In this document: one piece after another, positions 23,482 to 35,102 of the stretch | Numbering within the stretch: position 1 is the stretch's first letter | Layout: every line of letters starts with the position of its first letter | Assembly: GCA_001771065.1 (NCBI GenBank) | Contig: MESQ01000038.1 | Span: 1 to 64,000, forward strand | Origin: Burkholderiales bacterium RIFOXYD12_FULL_59_19 | GTDB taxonomy: Bacteria > Pseudomonadota > Gammaproteobacteria > Burkholderiales > Burkholderiaceae_C | Direction of reading: 5' to 3' | Length of the DNA stretch: 64,000 nt | The notes under the pieces: generated by a model | Seen by the model: the letters and a program-made list of their open reading frames with translations, nothing else | Told to the model about the DNA's origin: nothing | The model's database searches: none | Position numbers and translations under genes: made by a program

Positions 23482-24159
23482 TTATTTCCCGGCCGCTGCG
23501 GCCACTTGCGCTGGCTGACCAATCTCAACGCCCAGGGCATTGAGCTTGACTTCAACCAAACGACGGTATTCGGTGCGCGCGTCAAACAGACGGTAGGCCT
23601 TTTCGTATTCGGCCAGCGCCCGTGTTTTGTCACCCTGCAATAACAACACATCGCCTTTGCGGTCAGCCGCCAGCGCGTCAAAGCTGACCGGGTAGGCCAT
23701 GTTCAGAAGTCGCAACGCTTCGTCATAATTTTTGGTTTCAGTGGCGAGGGCAGCCAGACGCAAGCGCGCCAGTGCCTGGTAACCAGCATCTGAAGACTGC
23801 TCAGCCACCCAGGCCAGCGTTGTTTTGGCCGCATCGGGCTTGCCAGTCGTCATCTGCTGTTTTGCCACCAGCAACCCGGCCTGCTGGGCATAGGCAGTGG
23901 CAGCAAACTTGTCTTTCATGTCGCTGAAAACACGGTCCATGCGGCTTGCATCTGAAGCTTGCACTGCGCGGTCAAGCTCATCAAATAGCGCTGCCGCCTG
24001 CTGAGCCTGGCTGCGTTGCCAATAATGGTAAAAGTTCCAACTGGCAAAAGCACCCAGGACAACAATCAGCACCCAGGTGATGGCATTGCCGTACTGCTTC
24101 CAGAAATGCTTGATCTGGTCAAGCTGTTCTTGTTCTTCAAGGTCTAATTGATTGGCCAT
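23482..24159 (-). CDS. YfgM-like tetratricopeptide membrane protein
   Basis: MANQLDLEEQEQLDQIKHFWKQYGNAITWVLIVVLGAFASWNFYHYW. Confidence 0.92.
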   Translation of the reverse strand: MANQLDLEEQEQLDQIKHFWKQYGNAITWVLIVVLGAFASWNFYHYWQRSQAQQAAALFDELDRAVQASDASRMDRVFSDMKDKFAATAYAQQAGLLVAKQQMTTGKPDAAKTTLAWVAEQSSDAGYQALARLRLAALATETKNYDEALRLLNMAYPVSFDALAADRKGDVLLLQGDKTRALAEYEKAYRLFDARTEYRRLVEVKLNALGVEIGQPAQVAAAAGK

Positions 24160-24171
24160 AAGGGTATTTCG

Positions 24172-25482
24172 TTAAGCATGAGATTGTAGGGTGCCGGCCC
24201 AACTTGCCAGGTCGGCCAGTGCATGCTGTTGCTGGGACACGTTGGCGTCGCGCAAGGGTTTGACGGTAAGCTGCTGGGCTTTGATTTCGTCTGATCCAAA
24301 AATCAGGGCAAAACGGGCGCCACTGGCATCGGCGCGTTTGAATTGGCTCTTCATGCTGCCCATGACGTCGCCCGTGCTGGTGTGCATTTGCACACTGACA
24401 CCGGCCGCACGCAAGGCCTGCAGCGTTGACAAAACCAGTGGCAAGGCGGCAGCATCGGTGACGATGGCATAGGCGTCCAGGCCGGGGCCGACATCGGGCA
24501 AGCCCGCGCCGCGGGCCAGCGCCAGCACCCGGTCCACACCCAGCGCCCAGCCTACCGCCGGTGCAGGTTTGCCGCCCAGCTGTTCAAACAGATAGTCATA
24601 ACGCCCGCCCGCACACACCGTGCCCTGCGACCCCAGGCGGTCGGTGGTGAACTCGAACACGGTCAGGTTGTAGTAATCCATACCACGCACCAGCCGCGGG
24701 TTCACGGTGTAGGCCACGCCATTGGCCTTCAGTATCTCGGTCAAGGTGTTGAAGTGCGCCAGCGATTCAGCGCCCAAAAAATCAAGCAGCTTGGGTGCCG
24801 CCTCAACCAACGGCTGCATGGCAGGATTCTTGGTGTCAAGAATGCGCAGCGGGTTGCTGTGCAAACGCCGCCTGGCGTCTTCGTCGAGCAGCTCGGCGTG
24901 TTGCTCCAGATGGGCAATCAGCGCCTTGCGGTGCTCCAGGCGTTCATGCGCCTGGCCCAGGCTGTTGAGTTCCAGGCGCACATCAACTAGCCCGATTTCC
25001 TGCCACAGGGCATGCGCCATCAAAATCAGTTCAGCGTCGACCTCCGGACCAGCAAAACCCAGTGCTTCCGCGCCGATCTGGTCAAACTGGCGGTAGCGGC
25101 CTTTTTGCGGGCGTTCGTGGCGAAACATGGGACCCATGTAATACAGGCGTTTGCCGCCGTCGTACAGCAAGTTGTGCTCCAGCGCGGCGCGCACCACACC
25201 GGCAGTGGCTTCCGGGCGTAGCGTCAGTGGGTCACCATTGAGCCGATCCTCGAAACAGTACATTTCTTTTTCGACAATATCGGTGACTTCACCCAGACCC
25301 CGAACGAACAACGGGGTGCGCTCAACAATGGGCGTGCGGATGTTGCGGTAGGCGTAACGCGCCATCAGGGCCCGCACCTTGGCCTCGAGCCACTCCACGG
25401 CCGCCGAGTCTGGCGGCAACACGTCGTTCATGCCTTTGACGGCGGTCAATTTTTCAATTTTCGAAATGATGGGTTCGGTCAT
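24172..25482 (-). CDS. hisS: Histidine--tRNA ligase
   Basis: [30 protein letters not shown], class II motifs. Confidence 0.98.
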   Translation of the reverse strand: MTEPIISKIEKLTAVKGMNDVLPPDSAAVEWLEAKVRALMARYAYRNIRTPIVERTPLFVRGLGEVTDIVEKEMYCFEDRLNGDPLTLRPEATAGVVRAALEHNLLYDGGKRLYYMGPMFRHERPQKGRYRQFDQIGAEALGFAGPEVDAELILMAHALWQEIGLVDVRLELNSLGQAHERLEHRKALIAHLEQHAELLDEDARRRLHSNPLRILDTKNPAMQPLVEAAPKLLDFLGAESLAHFNTLTEILKANGVAYTVNPRLVRGMDYYNLTVFEFTTDRLGSQGTVCAGGRYDYLFEQLGGKPAPAVGWALGVDRVLALARGAGLPDVGPGLDAYAIVTDAAALPLVLSTLQALRAAGVSVQMHTSTGDVMGSMKSQFKRADASGARFALIFGSDEIKAQQLTVKPLRDANVSQQQHALADLASWAGTLQSHA

Positions 25483-25493
25483 GACAATTCAAA

Positions 25494-26765
25494 TCAAGGC
25501 GTGACGGCCGCTGGCGCACCAAAACGCTTTTCCACATAGTTTTCAACAATCACCTGAAACTCCTGGGCAATGGCGTCACCGCGCAGGGTCATGCGTTTTT
25601 CGCCGTCGATGAAGACCGGCGCGGCCGGCGCTTCACCCGTACCAGGCAAACTGATACCAATGTCAGCCTGTTTGCTCTCGCCGGGGCCGTTGACGATGCA
25701 ACCCATCACGGCCACTTTCATCTTTTCGACACCCGGATATTTGGTGCGCCAAACAGGCATCTGGGCACGCAGAAAACCTTCAATTTGCTGCGTCAGTTCC
25801 TGAAAGGTGGTGCTGGTGGTGCGGCCGCAGCCCGGGCAGGCGGTGACGCTGGGCACAAAAGAACGCAGTTCCAAGGCTTGCAGTATCTCCGAGGCAATCA
25901 CCACCTCCTGGGTACGCGACTCACCCGGCTGCGGCGTCAGCGATACGCGAATGGTGTCGCCAATGCCCTCCTGCAACAGAATAGACAAAGCTGCCGCTGA
26001 GGCCACCGCCCCTTTGGTGCCCATGCCAGCTTCGGTCAGTCCCAAGTGCAAGGCGTAGCTGCTGCGCCTGGCCAATTCACGGTAAACGGAGATCAGATCC
26101 TGCACCCCGCTGACTTTGCAGGACAAAATGATTTGATCAGGATTCAGGCCCAGGTCAACCGCCTGCTGCGCTGAATCCAAAGCCGATGTGATCAGGGCTT
26201 CGTACATCACCGGCTTGGCGCCCCAGGGCGGGTTGCGGCGGCTGTTTTGGTCCATCAGGTCGGCCAGCAACTCCTGGTCCAGGCTGCCCCAGTTGACCCC
26301 GATGCGCACCGCCTTATTCCAGCGAATGGCGGCTTCGATCATGATGCCAAATTGCCGGTCGTGCTTGTCACCTTTGCCCACGTTACCGGGATTGATGCGG
26401 TACTTGGACAGCGCTTGGGCACACTCCGGGTAATCGGTCAGCAAACGGTGGCCGTTGTAATGGAAGTCACCAATCAGCGGCACATCAATGCCCATGCGGT
26501 CGAGCTGCTCGCGAATCGGCGCTACCGCCTGGGCCGCCTCGGGCGTGTTGACCGTCAGGCGGACCAGCTCCGAACCCGCCAAGGCCAGTTCCTTGACCTG
26601 AATCGCCGTGCCGATCACGTCCACCGTGTCGGTATTGGTCATGGACTGCACCCGCACCGGCGCGTCGCCACCAACGGTCACACAACGGCTCCCCCAAACA
26701 ATTTGGGCTTGACGTGAACGCCTCGGCAGCGCGCTGGCCATGGCAATTGGCAGATCTTTTTGCAT
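25494..26765 (-). CDS. ispG: 4-hydroxy-3-methylbut-2-enyl diphosphate synthase
   Basis: [41 protein letters not shown]. Confidence 0.98.
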   Translation of the reverse strand: MQKDLPIAMASALPRRSRQAQIVWGSRCVTVGGDAPVRVQSMTNTDTVDVIGTAIQVKELALAGSELVRLTVNTPEAAQAVAPIREQLDRMGIDVPLIGDFHYNGHRLLTDYPECAQALSKYRINPGNVGKGDKHDRQFGIMIEAAIRWNKAVRIGVNWGSLDQELLADLMDQNSRRNPPWGAKPVMYEALITSALDSAQQAVDLGLNPDQIILSCKVSGVQDLISVYRELARRSSYALHLGLTEAGMGTKGAVASAAALSILLQEGIGDTIRVSLTPQPGESRTQEVVIASEILQALELRSFVPSVTACPGCGRTTSTTFQELTQQIEGFLRAQMPVWRTKYPGVEKMKVAVMGCIVNGPGESKQADIGISLPGTGEAPAAPVFIDGEKRMTLRGDAIAQEFQVIVENYVEKRFGAPAAVTP

Positions 26766-27637
26766 TACTTCACCTCAAATCGAGCCACATTGGTTTTGGT
26801 CACAGTGCTTAAATCCAGACGCTCACCACGCACGCTGACATCGACTTCATCGGCGCGCCCCAGCACCACCGACAAGGGCAAGGCACCCGCAAGCCGGACC
26901 TGCTCGCCGGGCGTGAGCGTTTTGCGCAAGTGCAACACACCCTGAGCATCCATGACTTCGACCCAGGAGCTGCCACGCGACTGCAACAGCAAAAGGGCGT
27001 GCCCGGAAGCGCCCGTTGCCGAAGCTGCGTTAGCTGGCATGGCAGCACCCATTTGAACTGGCGCGGGCAGGTGCTGCGAGTCCTGCAAAACGGTGGCACC
27101 AGCGCTTGATGCGGCCAAGGCAGGCGTCTCTGGGACCGGCTCGGTCTGCGCGCTTGACGCCGGATCTGGCACGACAAACGCCGGTTCCGGGCTGGCAGGC
27201 CACCAGAGCACCACAAAAATAGCCAGAATCAGGCCAATGACGGCCAGACTCAAAGGACTGACCAGGTTCATTTTTAGTTTTTGACCCAATTCGAAACGGT
27301 TTGACTTGAACGGGGCATTCAGACCGGATGGATCAGCCATGACCGAGCTAGGAGCAGATTGTGGCAAGGCTGCCAGCACCGGAACCGGATCAATTTTGAG
27401 TATCCGACAGACACTCGCCGCCAAGGCACGGACAAAAACCAGGTCGGGCAATTCGTCAAAATGGTCCGCTTCGAGCGCTTCGAGCTTGCGTACCGGCACC
27501 TTCAGCGTGACCGCCAGTGCCGCCACATGCAAACCCTGGCGCTGGCGCGCAGCTTTCAGCAAGGCACCTGCCGTGGGCCGGTCTGGTGCGACAAGCGCCT
27601 CTGGCGGAACCTGGTCCGTTGGCAACATATCACTCAT
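26765..27637 (-). CDS. RodZ-like HTH / DUF4115 protein
   Basis: Starts [54 protein letters not shown]4115 tail. Confidence 0.9.
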   Translation of the reverse strand: MSDMLPTDQVPPEALVAPDRPTAGALLKAARQRQGLHVAALAVTLKVPVRKLEALEADHFDELPDLVFVRALAASVCRILKIDPVPVLAALPQSAPSSVMADPSGLNAPFKSNRFELGQKLKMNLVSPLSLAVIGLILAIFVVLWWPASPEPAFVVPDPASSAQTEPVPETPALAASSAGATVLQDSQHLPAPVQMGAAMPANAASATGASGHALLLLQSRGSSWVEVMDAQGVLHLRKTLTPGEQVRLAGALPLSVVLGRADEVDVSVRGERLDLSTVTKTNVARFEVK

Positions 27638-28454
27638 CGAATGCGCCGCGCCGATAAAAAGCTGCCTCTTTGGACTGCGCAAAGCGCTTTTCCAATTGAT
27701 TGGCCAATTGCAACATGGCCACGCGGTCAGCCATGCGGTGCTCGACCTTGATACCCAGCCAAAGTGACTCGGCATTGGCCCAGTCGCTGTTGTTGAGACG
27801 GCGGATATAAAACTGTGCTCTTGCCACCTCGCCGTTTTTAAACAGCAGGTTCGACAGGTTGTAGCCGGTCACAGGATTCGCGGCGTCATATTCATAGGAT
27901 TTAAGGAGGCTGTGCTCGGCTTCGCGCAACTGCCCTGCCCTGATCTGGCACAGACCCTGGGCCATATAGGTTTTGGCACGCTCGCCATAGGCAGGATTGG
28001 CCAAGGCTGCGGAAAAATCGGCGAAAGCCTCTGGATACCGGGACTGCTGACACTTTAACCACCCGAGGTTGTGCAAAATATTGGGGTCACCGGGGCGCAC
28101 AACAAGCGCTTGCAAAAAACTTTCCTGGGCCAGCACCGATTCATTGAGTCGCATGTAGATCAGCCCGCGCAAGCTGTAGGCATCGGCAAAACCGGGATCA
28201 GCGGCCAGCGCGAGCTTGACTTCGTCCAGCGCAATGGTGGTCTTGCCCTGTTCCAGATAACCCATCGCAAGTTCGACCCGGATACGGGCTCTTTTGCGGT
28301 CGCTGGATTCATCTGAATCAGTGACCAGGTCAGGGCGACTGGCCTGGGCCTGGCCAGTATTGGGGCCACTGGCACAAGCCGTAAAAAAGCCTGCACCAAG
28401 CAGCGTCAGGAGCAACCAGCCGCCGAGCTTGTGCCAAAGCCTCCAAGCGTTCAT
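27630..28454 (-). CDS. Type IV pilus biogenesis PilW/PilF TPR lipoprotein
   Basis: Lipobox [11 protein letters not shown] repeats, between rlmN and rodZ-like gene. Confidence 0.9.
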   Translation of the reverse strand: MNAWRLWHKLGGWLLLTLLGAGFFTACASGPNTGQAQASRPDLVTDSDESSDRKRARIRVELAMGYLEQGKTTIALDEVKLALAADPGFADAYSLRGLIYMRLNESVLAQESFLQALVVRPGDPNILHNLGWLKCQQSRYPEAFADFSAALANPAYGERAKTYMAQGLCQIRAGQLREAEHSLLKSYEYDAANPVTGYNLSNLLFKNGEVARAQFYIRRLNNSDWANAESLWLGIKVEHRMADRVAMLQLANQLEKRFAQSKEAAFYRRGAFDE

Positions 28455-29599
28455 GCCGAAACCTCTTCAGCCTGGTTGCCCGAAGCCGCCAGCAAGGGCG
28501 CGTGCAAGTTTCGGTTGCGCTCCATACGCACCATCACCCGGGTGCGGTCCTTGACGTCACCCGCCAGTTGGCCACAGGCCGCGTCAATGTCGTCACCGCG
28601 GGTTTTGCGGATGGTGGTGATGACACCGGCGTCATTCAAAATTTTTGCAAAGGCCTGCACACGATCTGGTTTGGAGCGCAACAGGCCAGAAGCCGGAAAG
28701 GGGTTAAACGGTATCAAATTGAACTTGCACCACGCGCCCGGGTGGGCCTGGATGCGCGCCACCAATTGGCGTGCACAGGCGTCGGAATCATTGACGCCGT
28801 CGAGCATGCAGTACTCAAAGGTAATGAAATCGCGCGGCGCATGGGCCAGATAGCGGTGGCATGCCGCCACCAGTTGCGCCAGCGGGTATTTCAGGTTCAG
28901 CGGCACCAGGGTGTCGCGCAGCGCATCATTGGGTGCATGCAAAGACACCGCAAGCGCCACCGGGCAGTCTTGCGCCAGCCGGTCGATCATGGGAACAATG
29001 CCCGATGTGGACACGGTGACCCGGCGCCTGGACAAGCCGTAGGCATGGTCATCAAGCATCACCCGCAGCGCCGGAACCAGCGCGTTGTAATTCTGCAAGG
29101 GCTCACCCATGCCCATCATCACCACGTTGGAAATCACGCGCTCGTCACGTTTGAGGTGCTTGCGTAAAAAATGCTCGGCGAACCAGAGTTGCGCCACAAT
29201 TTCACCGGTAGTGAGGTTGCGGCTGAAGCCCTGATGGCCGGTAGAACAAAAGCGGCAGCCGACCGCACAGCCGGCCTGCGATGACACACACAGGGTGCCA
29301 CGATCGGCCTCGGGAATAAACACGGCCTCCACGGCATTACCATCACCCACGTCAAAAAGCCACTTGATGGTGCCATCGGCCGACATGTGTTGCGACACCA
29401 CCGGCATCGCCTGGATGCAGGCGATACCCTTAAGTTTTTCGCGCAGTGATTTGGCCAGGTCACTCATGTCATCAAACTGGCTGGCCCCTTTTTGATGAAT
29501 CCAACGAAACAGTTGCACTGCACGAAAGCGCTTTTCGCCCAGGCCGTCGCAAAAGACGGCCAGGCCCTCAAGGTCAAAGTCGAGCAGATTCACCGTCAT
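28451..29599 (-). CDS. rlmN: 23S rRNA (adenine2503-C2)-methyltransferase
   Basis: Radical [30 protein letters not shown]. Confidence 0.98.
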   Translation of the reverse strand: MTVNLLDFDLEGLAVFCDGLGEKRFRAVQLFRWIHQKGASQFDDMSDLAKSLREKLKGIACIQAMPVVSQHMSADGTIKWLFDVGDGNAVEAVFIPEADRGTLCVSSQAGCAVGCRFCSTGHQGFSRNLTTGEIVAQLWFAEHFLRKHLKRDERVISNVVMMGMGEPLQNYNALVPALRVMLDDHAYGLSRRRVTVSTSGIVPMIDRLAQDCPVALAVSLHAPNDALRDTLVPLNLKYPLAQLVAACHRYLAHAPRDFITFEYCMLDGVNDSDACARQLVARIQAHPGAWCKFNLIPFNPFPASGLLRSKPDRVQAFAKILNDAGVITTIRKTRGDDIDAACGQLAGDVKDRTRVMVRMERNRNLHAPLLAASGNQAEEVSA

Positions 29600-29607
29600 G
29601 GCGGGTA

Positions 29608-30033
29608 TTAACGCGAGTAAACGTTCATGCCGGCAAAGAAGAACGCAATTTCCACTGCGGCCGTCTCAGACGCATCAGAACCGTGCACCGCGTTGGCATC
29701 AATGCTGTCTGCGAAATCAGCGCGAATGGTGCCCGCAGCCGCTTTTTTCGGATCGGTCGCACCCATCAGGTCGCGGTGTTTCAACACGGCGTTTTCGCCT
29801 TCGAGGGCCTGGATCATGACCGGGCCGGACACCATGAAATCCACCAGGTCCTTGAAAAACGGACGGGCTTTGTGCACGGCATAAAAAGCCTCAGCCTCGC
29901 CACGCGACAAATGGGCCATTTTGGAAGCCACAATTTTCAGACCGGCAGCTTCAAAACGGGCGTAAATTTGGCCGATGACATTTTTTGCAACAGCGTCGGG
30001 TTTGATGATGGAAAGAGTGCGTTCGATAGTCAT
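29608..30033 (-). CDS. ndk: Nucleoside diphosphate kinase
   Basis: [35 protein letters not shown]. Confidence 0.98.
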   Translation of the reverse strand: MTIERTLSIIKPDAVAKNVIGQIYARFEAAGLKIVASKMAHLSRGEAEAFYAVHKARPFFKDLVDFMVSGPVMIQALEGENAVLKHRDLMGATDPKKAAAGTIRADFADSIDANAVHGSDASETAAVEIAFFFAGMNVYSR

Positions 30034-30148
30034 GGTTTTTCCTGATAAATGTAATTTTTGACCCACTTGTCAAAGCTTTGGATGTTAACCTGAACCCGCT
30101 GGGCGCCAGCACGTCGGCTTGACGCATCCATCGGGTGCATGGGCTCAT

Positions 30149-31309
30149 TCAACGGCTTTTGCCGATACGTCTGGCGCCGGAAGAGCCCGAACCCGCACCA
30201 CGTTTGCTACCCAGTTCCTGCCTTTGACGGTTGTAACTGTCAGCGCCGATGTAGCCAAAATTGGTTTTCAACGGGTCCGGCTGGGCGTTGTTGCCAGCAT
30301 TGGTGGTACCGCTATTGGGCTTGTTGGTGCGCCCACCCGGGCTTCGGGGTGCCGGGCGACGCCCGCGCAAGGGCGGACGCGGGGTGTGCTCGCGCGTCAT
30401 GCCGTCTTCGGCCAGCGCCACGGAGGCCTCACCAGCACCTGTTGCAGCGGAATTTCTGGCCTTTTGCGTCAAGGCATTGATGTCGCTGGCATCGAGCTCC
30501 ATCCAGGCGCCACGCTTGAGCCCCCGCGGTAACACCATGGCCCCGTAACGAATTCGTATCAAACGACTCACGGCATGACCGACGGCTTCGAACATGCGCC
30601 GAACTTCGCGGTTGCGACCTTCAGAGATGGTCACCCGATACCAGCAATTGGAGCCCTCACCCCCGCCCTCTTCGATGGAACCAAAGTTGGCAAGCCCGTC
30701 GTCGAGCTTGACGCCTTCGAGCAGGCGCTTCTTTTCTTCCTGATTCAGGGCGCCCAGCACCCGTACCGCGTATTCGCGCTCAAGACCAAAACGCGGGTGC
30801 ATCAGGTTGTTGGCCAGCTCGCCCGAACTGGTGAAAAGTAGCAAGCCTTCGGTATTGAGGTCGAGTCGGCCGACGGACTGCCACTTGCCCTGAAACAGCT
30901 TGGGCAATTTGCGAAAAACAGTGGGCCGATTTTGTGGATCGTCGTTAGACACAACTTCGCCTGCCGGCTTGTGGTAGGCAATGACGCGGGCCGGGGGTGG
31001 CTCGATCCGGAAGCGAATCGGCTTGCCGTTGACTTTGACATGGTCACCAAATTGAACCCGTTGACCAATATGGGCGGGTTCATTGTTGACGGTGATCCGA
31101 CCCTCCATGATCAGTTGCTCCATCTCCAGTCGCGACCCCATGCCGGCCTGGGCCAGCACCTTGTGCAGCTTGGGCGACTCGGGCAAGGGTGCCAGCACCC
31201 TTTTCAGAGGTGCAGAGGCCTGCGTGTCTTCGGCGTCAAATTGACCCGAGACCACGTCTTCAAACCGGATTGACGTCGACTGAGGGTTTAGCTCTTCTTG
31301 TTTCATCAT
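30149..31309 (-). CDS. rluB: 23S rRNA pseudouridine2605 synthase
   Basis: S4 domain, [26 protein letters not shown]. Confidence 0.95.
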   Translation of the reverse strand: MMKQEELNPQSTSIRFEDVVSGQFDAEDTQASAPLKRVLAPLPESPKLHKVLAQAGMGSRLEMEQLIMEGRITVNNEPAHIGQRVQFGDHVKVNGKPIRFRIEPPPARVIAYHKPAGEVVSNDDPQNRPTVFRKLPKLFQGKWQSVGRLDLNTEGLLLFTSSGELANNLMHPRFGLEREYAVRVLGALNQEEKKRLLEGVKLDDGLANFGSIEEGGGEGSNCWYRVTISEGRNREVRRMFEAVGHAVSRLIRIRYGAMVLPRGLKRGAWMELDASDINALTQKARNSAATGAGEASVALAEDGMTREHTPRPPLRGRRPAPRSPGGRTNKPNSGTTNAGNNAQPDPLKTNFGYIGADSYNRQRQELGSKRGAGSGSSGARRIGKSR

Positions 31310-32004
31310 GATTCCTTTGACTCCAAATTCGATGTCCCAGCGGCCATGTGCTCGGCAGCATGGACGTCTTCAGACCAGTTCAACTCCGCCGTAAAAGCCG
31401 TGACTTCACTCGCCTGACTTGACGCCAGCGCCCGCCCCAGGCCCTCAAAGGCCACACCGGTCGCATTCAGCACGGGCAATTGATCCAGCGAAGACAGCCC
31501 CAGGTCATCCAAAAACTGGCGTGTCGTGGCAAACAGGGCCGGCCGGCCGACCGTATCACGGTGCCCGATCACTTCGATCCAGCCCCGGTCTTCGAGTTGC
31601 TTGACCGTCAGCGAGTTGACGGTCACACCGCGGATATCTTCAATGTCACCACGAGTGACTGGTTGACGGTAAGCAATGATGGCCAAGGTCTCCAGTGTTG
31701 CCCGGGCGTAGCGGGGTGGCTTTTCCGGATACAGGCGATCCAGGTAAGGCCGCATTTCGGCACAACTCTGAAAACGCCAGCCACTGGCCAACTGAACCAG
31801 TTCAACCCCACGCGACGACCAATCCTGCTGCAATTCATTCAACAGTCCACGGATGTCGGTCAAACTCTGCGCTTGCCCCAAAAGAAGCTGCATGTCACGC
31901 AGGGACATGGGCTCTTGGGCGCAAACCAAAGCGGCTTCAAGAATGCACTTGGCATCCAGCGTTTTCATGGTTTCGTCGTGTTGAAATAAGATGCCCGAAG
32001 ACAT
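31306..32004 (-). CDS. scpB: SMC-Scp complex subunit ScpB
   Basis: [25 protein letters not shown]. Confidence 0.95.
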   Translation of the reverse strand: MSSGILFQHDETMKTLDAKCILEAALVCAQEPMSLRDMQLLLGQAQSLTDIRGLLNELQQDWSSRGVELVQLASGWRFQSCAEMRPYLDRLYPEKPPRYARATLETLAIIAYRQPVTRGDIEDIRGVTVNSLTVKQLEDRGWIEVIGHRDTVGRPALFATTRQFLDDLGLSSLDQLPVLNATGVAFEGLGRALASSQASEVTAFTAELNWSEDVHAAEHMAAGTSNLESKES

Positions 32005-32088
32005 CAAGGCAAAGAATGGAAGGTGCGTCACAAGCCGAGCGAGCCATCGGAGACGCGGACGCTGCCTCAAAGAAACTGAAACAGACGC

Positions 32089-33090
32089 CTAAATATTGCC
32101 CGGATTGTACTTGAGACCCAGGCTGCTCAACGCCAGGGAAAAATCAGGCGGCACAGGCGCGGCAAAAGACAGCGCCTGCTGCGTCACCGGGTGCGAAAAA
32201 GCGAGTCGGTAGGCATGCAGCGCCTGCCTGGCCATGCCAAACGCAAGGCCCCCCCCATACAACGCATCACCCAGCAGCGGGTGCCTGAGTTGTGCCATGT
32301 GGACCCTGATCTGGTGGGTTCTACCGGTATGCAGGGTGCAGTGCACCAGACAGGCTTGGGCTGCATTCGCCAGTAATTCAAAATCGGTTCTGGCAAGCTT
32401 TCCCGGATGAAGGCTCAAGTCAACCGCCGCCATGCGCAAGCGATTGGCGGGGTCCCGGCCAATGGCGGCATCGACTTCCCGCCTGGACGCACCCAACCAG
32501 GCCCCTTGCCCAATCGCCAGGTACTGGCGCTTGACCTCCCGCGCAGCAATGGCTTTGACCAGCGCATCCATCACGGCCCGGGTACGCGCCACCACCATCA
32601 GACCACTGGTGTCCTTGTCCAGGCGATGCACAATGCCGGCACGCGGCAAATCAAAAGCTTGGGGGTCATGAGCCAGGAGTCCGTTCATCAAGGTGCCGGA
32701 CCAATTGCCGGGTGCCGGATGCACCACCAGGCCGGCGGGTTTGTTGATGACGAGCAAGTGCGCGTCCAGATAGACCACATCGAGCGCCATGGCTTCTGCC
32801 TTGAAAGCCTGGCTTTGCGGCGTCGGGCGCAGCTCAATCAGACCCGAATCCGAAGCCCTGACCTTGTGCGAGGCCTTGTACAGCACCTGACCGTTGACCA
32901 GAACACTACCGGCTTCGATGAGTTGTTGCAAATAGTTACGAGAAAACTCAGGCACTAGATCAACCAGAGCGCGATCCAATCGCATACCATGCTGGGCGCT
33001 GCCAAATGCCAGTAAGCGCTGCTCAACTTGCGGCTCGACCTGCGCGTCCTCGTCCAGCGCATCCAGGCTCAGAGGCCCCGATATAATCAA
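32089..33090 (-). CDS. rluD: RluD-family 23S rRNA pseudouridine synthase
   Basis: GIVHRLDKDTSGLMVVAR; no suitable ATG, TTG at 33090 proposed (track start 33219 would overlap bamD). Confidence 0.93.
   Translation of the reverse strand: MIISGPLSLDALDEDAQVEPQVEQRLLAFGSAQHGMRLDRALVDLVPEFSRNYLQQLIEAGSVLVNGQVLYKASHKVRASDSGLIELRPTPQSQAFKAEAMALDVVYLDAHLLVINKPAGLVVHPAPGNWSGTLMNGLLAHDPQAFDLPRAGIVHRLDKDTSGLMVVARTRAVMDALVKAIAAREVKRQYLAIGQGAWLGASRREVDAAIGRDPANRLRMAAVDLSLHPGKLARTDFELLANAAQACLVHCTLHTGRTHQIRVHMAQLRHPLLGDALYGGGLAFGMARQALHAYRLAFSHPVTQQALSFAAPVPPDFSLALSSLGLKYNPGNI
33082..33087 (+). promoter_or_regulatory. Candidate -10 box TATAAT for bamD
   Basis: TATAAT 33 nt upstream of bamD ATG; clear -35 not seen. 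Confidence 0.5.
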
Positions 33091-33119
33091 TTCTGTTTTT
33101 TTCAAGAAAGCCTTTCGCA

Positions 33120-33926
33120 ATGTTTCATGCCAAATTATCTGCCGTCTGCGCCTGGATTTTGGCGGCTGGCGTTTTGTTCCTGGGGGCCTGTTCGTCCGCC
33201 CCCACCGACCCAACGGCACAGTGGAGTCCCAACAAGATTTATGCCGAGGCCAAAGACGAGCTCAACAGTGGCGCCTATGACAAGGCCGTGCCCCTGCTGG
33301 AAAAACTTGAAGGCCGTGCAGCAGGAACGCCGTTGGCACAACAAGCCCAGCTTGACAAAGCGTATGCGCACTTCAAGGCCGGTGAGCCGGTGCTGGCCAC
33401 TGCCACACTGGACCGATTCATGAAATTGCACCCGGCCAGCCCGGCCATGGACTACGCGCTGTATCTCAAGGGCATCGTTAATTTCAATGACGACCTGGGC
33501 TTGTTTTCGGGGTTAACTCGCCAAGACTTGGCAGAGCGCGATCAAAAAGCGGCCAAAGATTCATTTGAATCGTTCAAGGAACTGGTGGCCCGCTTCCCTG
33601 ACTCGCGCTACGCGCCCGAGGCAAGCCAGCGCATGACTTACATCGTGAACTCGTTGGCGCAGTCCGAGGTGTATGTGGCGCGCTACTACTTTGCGCGCGG
33701 TGCCTATCTAGCGGCTATCAATCGGGCACAAATAGCCGTCTCGGACTACCAGGGGGTACCCGCCCTTGAGGAAGCTTTGTTCATCATGGTCAAGTCCTAC
33801 GATGCCCTGGGTATGACCAGCTTGCGTGACGACACCCAGCGTGTGCTCGAAAAGAATTTCCCGCAAACTCCCTATCTGACACAAGGTTTTAAAAACCCTA
33901 ACAGTCCTTGGTGGAAGATCTGGTAA
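33120..33926 (+). CDS. bamD: Outer membrane protein assembly factor BamD
   Basis: Lipobox FLGACSS, TPRs, divergent to rluD. Confidence 0.96.
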   Translation: MFHAKLSAVCAWILAAGVLFLGACSSAPTDPTAQWSPNKIYAEAKDELNSGAYDKAVPLLEKLEGRAAGTPLAQQAQLDKAYAHFKAGEPVLATATLDRFMKLHPASPAMDYALYLKGIVNFNDDLGLFSGLTRQDLAERDQKAAKDSFESFKELVARFPDSRYAPEASQRMTYIVNSLAQSEVYVARYYFARGAYLAAINRAQIAVSDYQGVPALEEALFIMVKSYDALGMTSLRDDTQRVLEKNFPQTPYLTQGFKNPNSPWWKIW

Positions 33927-33930
33927 CGGC

Positions 33931-34695
33931 ATGAAACCCAAAGCGTACCGAATTTCCGCTTCAACGGGTATTCACAAAGGCGATCGCGACTACCAGCAAG
34001 ACCAGGTCATCCTGATCAGCCAACCCAGAGTCAAGGGCTGTTTGCTGGCGGTGCTGGCCGACGGCATGGGCGGCCGCAGTGGTGGACGCAAGGCGTCAGA
34101 CCAGGTCATGCTGACCGCGCGTCAGCTGTTTGAACGTTATGACCCGGCCACGGACGACCCGCAAGCCACCCTGAAACAGCTGCTCAGCGAGGCCCACACA
34201 GTCATTCGCCTAACGGCTATTTCGGCGGAACAAGAACCCCACAGCACCATTGTTGCCTTTCTGGTCAACCCCGGCGGTGACTGCTACTGGATTCATGCAG
34301 GTGATTCACGCATTTACCATTTTCAGGGAACCAGGCTCATCAAGCGAACGCTGGACCACTCTTACGTTCAAATGTTGGTCGATCGGGGAGAAATCACCGA
34401 AGAGGAGGCCAACAAGCACCCGAAATCGAACATTTTGATGGGTTGCCTGGGCTCAGAAAATGCCCCCCCCATGACACTCCACTTCATCCCCAAGATGCGT
34501 GCCGGCGATACCTTGATGGCGTGCAGTGACGGGGTTTGGCACTATTTCACCGATGCCGAGTTGGGCAACGTACTGGCGGCGCTGGCGCCTCGAGAGGCCA
34601 CGGAATTTTTGATTGACAAGGCCAGGGAGCGGGCGCAGGGAGGCGGCGACAACCTGTCTCTGGTCATCGTCAAATTCGAAGCCATGGACACGTGA
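33931..34695 (+). CDS. PP2C-family serine/threonine phosphatase
   Basis: VLADGMGGRSGGRKAS, HAGDSRIYHF, DNLSLVIVKF. Confidence 0.94.
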   Translation: MKPKAYRISASTGIHKGDRDYQQDQVILISQPRVKGCLLAVLADGMGGRSGGRKASDQVMLTARQLFERYDPATDDPQATLKQLLSEAHTVIRLTAISAEQEPHSTIVAFLVNPGGDCYWIHAGDSRIYHFQGTRLIKRTLDHSYVQMLVDRGEITEEEANKHPKSNILMGCLGSENAPPMTLHFIPKMRAGDTLMACSDGVWHYFTDAELGNVLAALAPREATEFLIDKARERAQGGGDNLSLVIVKFEAMDT

Positions 34696-34730
34696 GCCAG
34701 TCCCCGGACGCCAGAGTATGGCGCAGCAGG

Positions 34731-35102
34731 TCAAGGCTGAGCCGTTGACCGGCTGGCCTTCTCAAGGCCTTTTTGCTGAATTTTGTTCAAGGTGTTGATC
34801 GCCTTGGTTTGCCGCTCAAGGTCGTTGAGAATCACTTCTTGACGCCGCAGGTCGTCCAGCGCCAGGCGTTTTTGGGCGCGTACCTGGCGCAGACAGTCAG
34901 ATACCGCAAACTTTTGATAACAGTCGGTTTGTGCCCGTTGCGCAGTGGCCTCGTGTTGCAGTCGCAATTGCTGAATACGCAAGCGCTCTTGCGGGACTTG
35001 CAAGGGCACCGCTGGCGCCTCGTCTGGCGCAGCCAGCAGCTGCGGCGAGCCAACGATGCCCGCAACCAGAAAAACCAAAACAGGCAACAGAGCTGGCTTC
35101 AT
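34731..35102 (-). CDS. Secreted conserved hypothetical protein
   Basis: Signal peptide MKPALLPVLVFLVAG; ATG overlaps zapE stop (ATGA). Confidence 0.75.
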   Translation of the reverse strand: MKPALLPVLVFLVAGIVGSPQLLAAPDEAPAVPLQVPQERLRIQQLRLQHEATAQRAQTDCYQKFAVSDCLRQVRAQKRLALDDLRRQEVILNDLERQTKAINTLNKIQQKGLEKASRSTAQP

